This document shows, in pieces, positions 60,092-64,000 of a stretch of 64,000 bases of DNA. The stretch is from contig JAHLLS010000018.1 in the NCBI GenBank assembly GCA_020444045.1, positions 56,123 to 120,122 on the forward strand. The letters are read 5' to 3'. The stretch's first letter is position 1. Each line of letters begins with the position of its first letter. This DNA comes from Deltaproteobacteria bacterium (GTDB taxonomy: Bacteria > Desulfobacterota > Desulfobacteria > Desulfobacterales > UBA5852). Both the position numbers and the translations under genes were made by a program. The notes beneath the pieces are model-generated. The model was not told where the DNA came from. It saw nothing but the letters and a program-made list of their open reading frames with translations, and did no database searches.

Positions 60092-61906
60092 ATGATGGGC
60101 GCCGCTCCTTCACGGCATCCTAAAAATGACGGTTGGAAAGCAGTCCCCCCACGAAATGGAAGCAGGCCTTTAGCTGCGATGCTGATCGCACTAATCCTTC
60201 TCATTCTGTTCGGAGGATGTGCCTCACCCACTGGCATGGCAGTTGATCAAGCAACCTCCCTTGAGCTGCCGAATCGTCTGGTGGGAACCTGGATCCGCCC
60301 CATCAAGAATCATCCGGAGACGACAGAGGGGATCCGGTTCGACGACAACGGCCGGTTCGGTCTTATCGGCATCCACACCATGCACGGCTTGGAGTGGAAA
60401 CGGGAAAATGATGATCTGATCGTGACCACCAACACCGGGCGCTATCCCGAACCGTTTGAAACGCGCCTGTCCATCAAGACCCTGACGGACACAACCCTGA
60501 TTCTGGAAGGCGACAAGGGCTATTTCCGCGGTTCCTGGCGCCGTGACGACACAAGCGCCGGGCGCATCACCGGCCAGGTGGCCTACCGGGAGCGAATCGC
60601 CCTGCCGCCCGACGCCGCCATCCACCTGACGCTTGAAGACGTATCGCGGCAGGCTGCACCGGCAACCTATATCGCCAGCCAGGTCATCCCGACCCTGGGG
60701 TGCCAGGTACCGATACCGTTCGCCCTCTACTACGCCAGCGGTGACATCGATCCGAAGCGCACGTATCAGGTGCGGGCCGCTATCGTTATGGACGGACAAC
60801 GCCGTTTTCTGACCACGCAGGCCTACCCTGTTTTGACCCGCGGGAATCCCGATCATATCGAAATAACCCTTCAGGGGGTGCAACCGAAGCAGCCCCTGTC
60901 CACCCAACCGCACAGCAAAACCTTACGCGTGGAAGACCTGCATCTGCCGGCCACCTATTCAGGACAGTTGGAACGTCCCAGCGGCAACCAGAGCCGCATC
61001 ACCCTCAATCTTTATTCGAACCGCATTTTTTTTCTGCGCAAACCGGCGGAGACGCCAGCGGATGACACCCTGGCATCCGGCCATGATCATGGCCGCTGGT
61101 ATCTGGCTCATGGCGGCCGCCAACTGATCCTGATCGGACGAGCCGAAGCCCCCTACAAACTGGCCGTAAAAGACAGCGAAACGTTTCGGCTGCTGAGTCT
61201 CAACGGCAGTAAAGACCGCTTACCGCATCCTATCGACCTGACCCGAAGGGATGGACTGGACCCGTTTGAGGATCCGGTTCCCATGACCGGCATGTTCCGC
61301 TACATGGCCGACGCCGCCCTGTTTACGGAATGTCTGACCGAAGCATCGTTCCCGGTGGCACAGGAAAACGATTATCTGGCGCTGGAGCGGGCCTATCTGG
61401 CACACCGTCAAACCGCCGGGGAGCCGCTGTTTACAACCCTCACGGGACATTTAGGGCAACGGCCCAAGATGGAAGGCGACGGCGTGCAGACCGTGATCGT
61501 CGTGGACCGCTTCGACACCATTCAACGCCACGCCACCTGCCCGATGCGCAATGCGCTGGCCAGGTTGCAAAACACCTATTGGAAACTGACCGAGCTTTAC
61601 GGTAAAACCATCCAGTTTGCGGCAGCCGGCCAGGGGGAACCCCATTTGATGCTGCGCCCTCAGGAATACCAGATGAGCGGTTTCTCGGGCTGCAACGGTT
61701 TTTTCGGCCTCTATCGGTTGGACGGCAACCGGTTATCTTTCGAGAATATGGGCGCCACCATGAAGGCCTGCCCTCTTGAACCCAACCTGGAGAAGATCTT
61801 TTTTCGCGCATTGACGGCAACCGAACACTTCAAAATCTTCGGTGAAATGCTGGAGTTGTATGACGGTCGAAACGCAGTGGCCCGCTTTGAGGCCGTCTAT
61901 TTTTAA
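60092..61906 (+). CDS. Multidomain lipoprotein: YbaY, NlpE-like and META/HslJ domains
   Basis: 604 aa from the ATG at 60092 (AAAGGA 5-7 nt upstream). A long basic n-region and hydrophobic core end in the lipobox LFGGC. Order of domains: an N-terminal segment resembling a lipocalin-like repeat (LVGTWIRPIKNH, FDDNGRFGLIG), YbaY-type beta-sandwich (GQVAYRERIALPPDAAIHLTLEDVS...), NlpE-N-like barrel (LPATYSGQLERPSGNQSRITLNL), an unassigned part, and a C-terminal META/HslJ domain (LQNTYWKLTELYGK, MSGFSGCNGFFGLYRL, MGATMKACP). All are envelope-stress or copper/heat-shock-associated modules. Likely an outer-membrane stress-sensing lipoprotein (inference). Confidence 0.78.
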   Translation: MMGAAPSRHPKNDGWKAVPPRNGSRPLAAMLIALILLILFGGCASPTGMAVDQATSLELPNRLVGTWIRPIKNHPETTEGIRFDDNGRFGLIGIHTMHGLEWKRENDDLIVTTNTGRYPEPFETRLSIKTLTDTTLILEGDKGYFRGSWRRDDTSAGRITGQVAYRERIALPPDAAIHLTLEDVSRQAAPATYIASQVIPTLGCQVPIPFALYYASGDIDPKRTYQVRAAIVMDGQRRFLTTQAYPVLTRGNPDHIEITLQGVQPKQPLSTQPHSKTLRVEDLHLPATYSGQLERPSGNQSRITLNLYSNRIFFLRKPAETPADDTLASGHDHGRWYLAHGGRQLILIGRAEAPYKLAVKDSETFRLLSLNGSKDRLPHPIDLTRRDGLDPFEDPVPMTGMFRYMADAALFTECLTEASFPVAQENDYLALERAYLAHRQTAGEPLFTTLTGHLGQRPKMEGDGVQTVIVVDRFDTIQRHATCPMRNALARLQNTYWKLTELYGKTIQFAAAGQGEPHLMLRPQEYQMSGFSGCNGFFGLYRLDGNRLSFENMGATMKACPLEPNLEKIFFRALTATEHFKIFGEMLELYDGRNAVARFEAVYF

Positions 61907-61930
61907 CGCCTACCCTTGTCGGAACCACAG

Positions 61931-62407
61931 ATGTCCCTAACCCGCTTAAAACCGGCCGTCCCCAAACACTGGCTGATTGCCATCGCCGGCCTGGTCTGGT
62001 TGGCGGCCGGCGGTATGCTGTGCCACATGGCCTGGCGTTGGCTCGTCCCCCTGCCGCGCCTTCATATCATCGGCCTGGTCCTGGCCGGCCTAGCACTGGC
62101 GCTGGTTTTTCACCGGTTCATGCTGAACCGGATCGCCCGACGCAATATGGGCCGCATCTGCACCTATGCCGAACGGGGCTGCGTGTTCGCTTTTCAAGCC
62201 TGGCGCAGTTATCTTATGATCCTCGTCATGATTTCCATCGGCTCCTTCTTACGCCATACAATGATCCCGCGGGAAATTCTGGCCCTCCTTTACACCGCCA
62301 TGGGCTGTGCCCTGATCTTCTCGAGTCTGGCCTACTTCTACCTTTTCTGGCAGGTTCGGGTAATGGGAGCACCCTGCCCCCCGAACGAAGAAAATCTGCC
62401 ATACTGA
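61931..62407 (+). CDS. Small membrane protein, four helices, unknown
   Basis: 158 aa from the ATG at 61931 (GGA 8 nt before it); a TTG at 61916 would add five residues. Four membrane segments at about 13-33, 42-62, 97-115 and 120-142, with a basic cytoplasmic loop between TM2 and TM3 (HRFMLNRIARRNMGRICTYAERG). No family recognised. It begins 24 bp after the lipoprotein and is followed 26 bp later by the EFR1 gene, so the three may be one operon. Confidence 0.65.
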   Translation: MSLTRLKPAVPKHWLIAIAGLVWLAAGGMLCHMAWRWLVPLPRLHIIGLVLAGLALALVFHRFMLNRIARRNMGRICTYAERGCVFAFQAWRSYLMILVMISIGSFLRHTMIPREILALLYTAMGCALIFSSLAYFYLFWQVRVMGAPCPPNEENLPY

Positions 62408-62433
62408 ACCGCCTATCCGGAGGATAACCGACC

Positions 62434-63291
62434 ATGCCATTCAAAAAAGCGATCATCGTCTACTGCTCACCGGCCGGCACCACCCGCCATGTAGCCAACG
62501 TCATATCGGATCAGTGCCATACATTGGGTGTCGACGTCCAGGAGATGAACCTGGCCCACCGACCGGATATCGAAGCGATAATGGCAGCCAGCGCCAGCGC
62601 GGCAGAGGATCTGTGCCTTTTCATCGGCTCGCCGGTATATGTCTCCCATGCCGTCCCCCCGGTGATGGCGTTCATCACCCGCCTTCCTGCAGTAACATCA
62701 CTTCCGGTCGTCCCTTTCGTGACCTGGGGCGGCGCCTGCAGCGGGATGGCCCTGTTTGAAATGGGGACGGCTCTGGCGGAAAAAGGCATGGTGGTCGTCG
62801 GGGCGGCCAAGATTATAGCCGTGCATTCCATGCTGTGGCAGTCGGCCAATCCGGTGGGCCAGGGGCATCCGGATGCCGAAGACGATCAGCTGATCAGCGA
62901 CCTGGTCACCCATGTACATGACCAGTTGTCGCGCGGGAATCCAACGGCGGTTCCCACAGCCGACCTGGCACACTATCCGGCACCGGTGCGGGCGGAAATG
63001 GCCAAGGTCGATCTCAAGATCGCCGCCGCCCACATGCCGCCCCGCGAAGTTGACGCCGAAGCTTGCACCGAATGCGGTCAGTGCGCCGAAGCCTGCCCCA
63101 CGGACGCCATCACCTTTGATCCCACACCGGTTTTCGGGGAGACCTGCATTTACTGCTACAGTTGTGTGCGGGAGTGCCCGGAGGACGCCATCCGGGCCGA
63201 CTTTTCAGGAACCGAAGCACGGATACGCGATCGCGTGAAACAGTTCGACGAACAGCCTTTGAGTCAGATTTTTTACGCGTCCAAAGTTTGA
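62434..63291 (+). CDS. EFR1-type flavodoxin-ferredoxin fusion protein
   Basis: 285 aa. Residues 5-~165 form a flavodoxin-like domain: FMN phosphate loop YCSPAGTTRHVAN, FIGSPVYVSHAVPP, TWGGACSG. The C-terminus carries two 4Fe-4S motifs: CTECGQCAEACP and CIYCYSCVRECP. It is a soluble electron carrier able to couple flavin and iron-sulfur redox, common in anaerobes. GGAGG lies 11 nt before the ATG. Confidence 0.9.
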   Translation: MPFKKAIIVYCSPAGTTRHVANVISDQCHTLGVDVQEMNLAHRPDIEAIMAASASAAEDLCLFIGSPVYVSHAVPPVMAFITRLPAVTSLPVVPFVTWGGACSGMALFEMGTALAEKGMVVVGAAKIIAVHSMLWQSANPVGQGHPDAEDDQLISDLVTHVHDQLSRGNPTAVPTADLAHYPAPVRAEMAKVDLKIAAAHMPPREVDAEACTECGQCAEACPTDAITFDPTPVFGETCIYCYSCVRECPEDAIRADFSGTEARIRDRVKQFDEQPLSQIFYASKV

Positions 63292-63365
63292 CGTTTTTTA
63301 CCGGCAGGCATCGATAACATGGCAGAGGATTATCATCCTATCCGCGAACAGAAGCCCCTGTTGTG

Positions 63366-63794
63366 TCAGCGCATGCAATTTTTGCAGATGCCGTCCAGGC
63401 GAACTTCCACTTTGTCGATCCGGCCCGGGAACGTCTTCCCGAACGCATCACTGTCCAGGGTCAGGCTCTCGGGGTTGAGACATTCCATCCGGCCGCAGCG
63501 CTTGCAGTAAAAATGGGGATGGGGGCGGTGGTGCTCATTGGGCGCCAAGCCGTAATAGGCGGCCCGTCCACCGGTGCTGATGCGCTCGACGAGGCCGTGC
63601 GCCACCAGCAAATCGAGGATGCGGTAGACCGTGACACGGTTGATGGCGGCCGAACGCTGCAGGGTCTGGAAAATATCCGAGGCGGAAAGCGGGTAGTTGT
63701 TGTTGCCGATCACCTCCAGCACCCGCCGACGGTTATCCGTCACGTCCAGCCGCGATGCCTTTAAAAGACTTTCATAGTCGCATTGCAGGCACAT
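63366..63794 (-). CDS. Fur-family metalloregulator
   Basis: 142 aa. Winged helix (TDNRRRVLEVIGNNNYPLSASDIFQTLQ, INRVTVYRILDLLVAHGLVERI), metal-binding His-rich stretch (NEHHRPHPHFYCKRCGRMECL) and structural zinc pair C-KRC and C-terminal CKNC. It could be Fur, Zur or PerR type; the sequence does not decide. Convergent with the EFR1 gene. The remaining ~200 bp to the window end show no supported gene. Confidence 0.88.
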   Translation of the reverse strand: MCLQCDYESLLKASRLDVTDNRRRVLEVIGNNNYPLSASDIFQTLQRSAAINRVTVYRILDLLVAHGLVERISTGGRAAYYGLAPNEHHRPHPHFYCKRCGRMECLNPESLTLDSDAFGKTFPGRIDKVEVRLDGICKNCMR

Positions 63795-64000
63795 CAGAAT
63801 TCCTTTGTCCGCCGTTTGTTTTTCTGCCGGGTATTCGTTTTCAGTAAGGCTTCTCTCTCATACGGAGAGGCCTCAGGCAGCCCCAAAGAGGGAGAAAGTT
63901 GGAAACACTGTTCGGCTGTTTGGTCTTCCCCCCTTTGTTCCGCGCCGAGCATCGTCGTTGCGGCCGGGAAAAAGCGCGCGGACTGTCTGAGCCCGCCGAC

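Overview
The window looks like chromosome from a Gram-negative, sulfate-reducer-like deltaproteobacterium (Desulfobacterota). This is inferred from gene content: KDO synthesis, two sigma-54 two-component systems, a TSUP anion exporter, a CooC-type ATPase, an EFR1-type ferredoxin and a U32 protein. There is no rRNA or tRNA gene, no CRISPR array and no recognisable insertion sequence. Most of the window is GC-rich. About 24.3-46.4 kb is visibly more AT-rich and carries a self-contained carbohydrate cluster that looks acquired.

0-24.2 kb: the 3' end of metG, a small penicillin-binding transpeptidase, kdsB overlapping a giant GlmS-like protein (1256 aa), a 7TM-PAS histidine-kinase-like protein without an ATPase domain, pyrG, a LolA-like exported protein and eno. 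Next is a TSUP (TauE/SafE) exporter with a small membrane protein. It is preceded by a three-gene sensing unit: PhnD-like lipoprotein, histidine kinase and sigma-54 response regulator. A -24/-12 promoter lies between regulator and exporter. A membrane-anchored IscU/NifU-like protein and a 1087-aa DUF748/AsmA-like protein follow.

24.3-46.4 kb: a minus-strand cluster that would take up mannitol through a complete PTS on one polypeptide (IIC-IIB-IIA-HPr-EI), oxidise it with an MDR polyol-phosphate dehydrogenase, phosphorylate the product (PfkB family), and connect to glycolysis/gluconeogenesis (GAPDH, class III FBPase) and glycogen synthesis (GlgC, two GlgA, Pgm, eukaryote-type branching enzyme, amylosucrase). 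A divergent LacI-family gene shares the control region. Two identical 14-bp palindromic operators sit between the -35 and -10 boxes of the divergent promoters. Related sites lie in the only other large gaps of the cluster. A 32-codon reading frame resembling the N-terminus of the mannitol permease precedes the permease.

46.5-52.2 kb: a KtrA/KtrB-type potassium system co-transcribed with a Cys-rich receiver-like protein, behind a second sigma-54 promoter. A KinB/AlgB-like kinase-regulator pair lies upstream, and a TTGCAAG repeat cluster is at the expected enhancer distance.

52.4-64 kb: YjbQ, a U32 protein followed by a palindromic intergenic element, CooC coupled to a Ski2-like helicase, a 58-aa small protein, a zinc alcohol dehydrogenase, a multidomain lipoprotein (YbaY, NlpE-like, META), a small membrane protein, an EFR1-type flavodoxin-ferredoxin and a Fur-family regulator.
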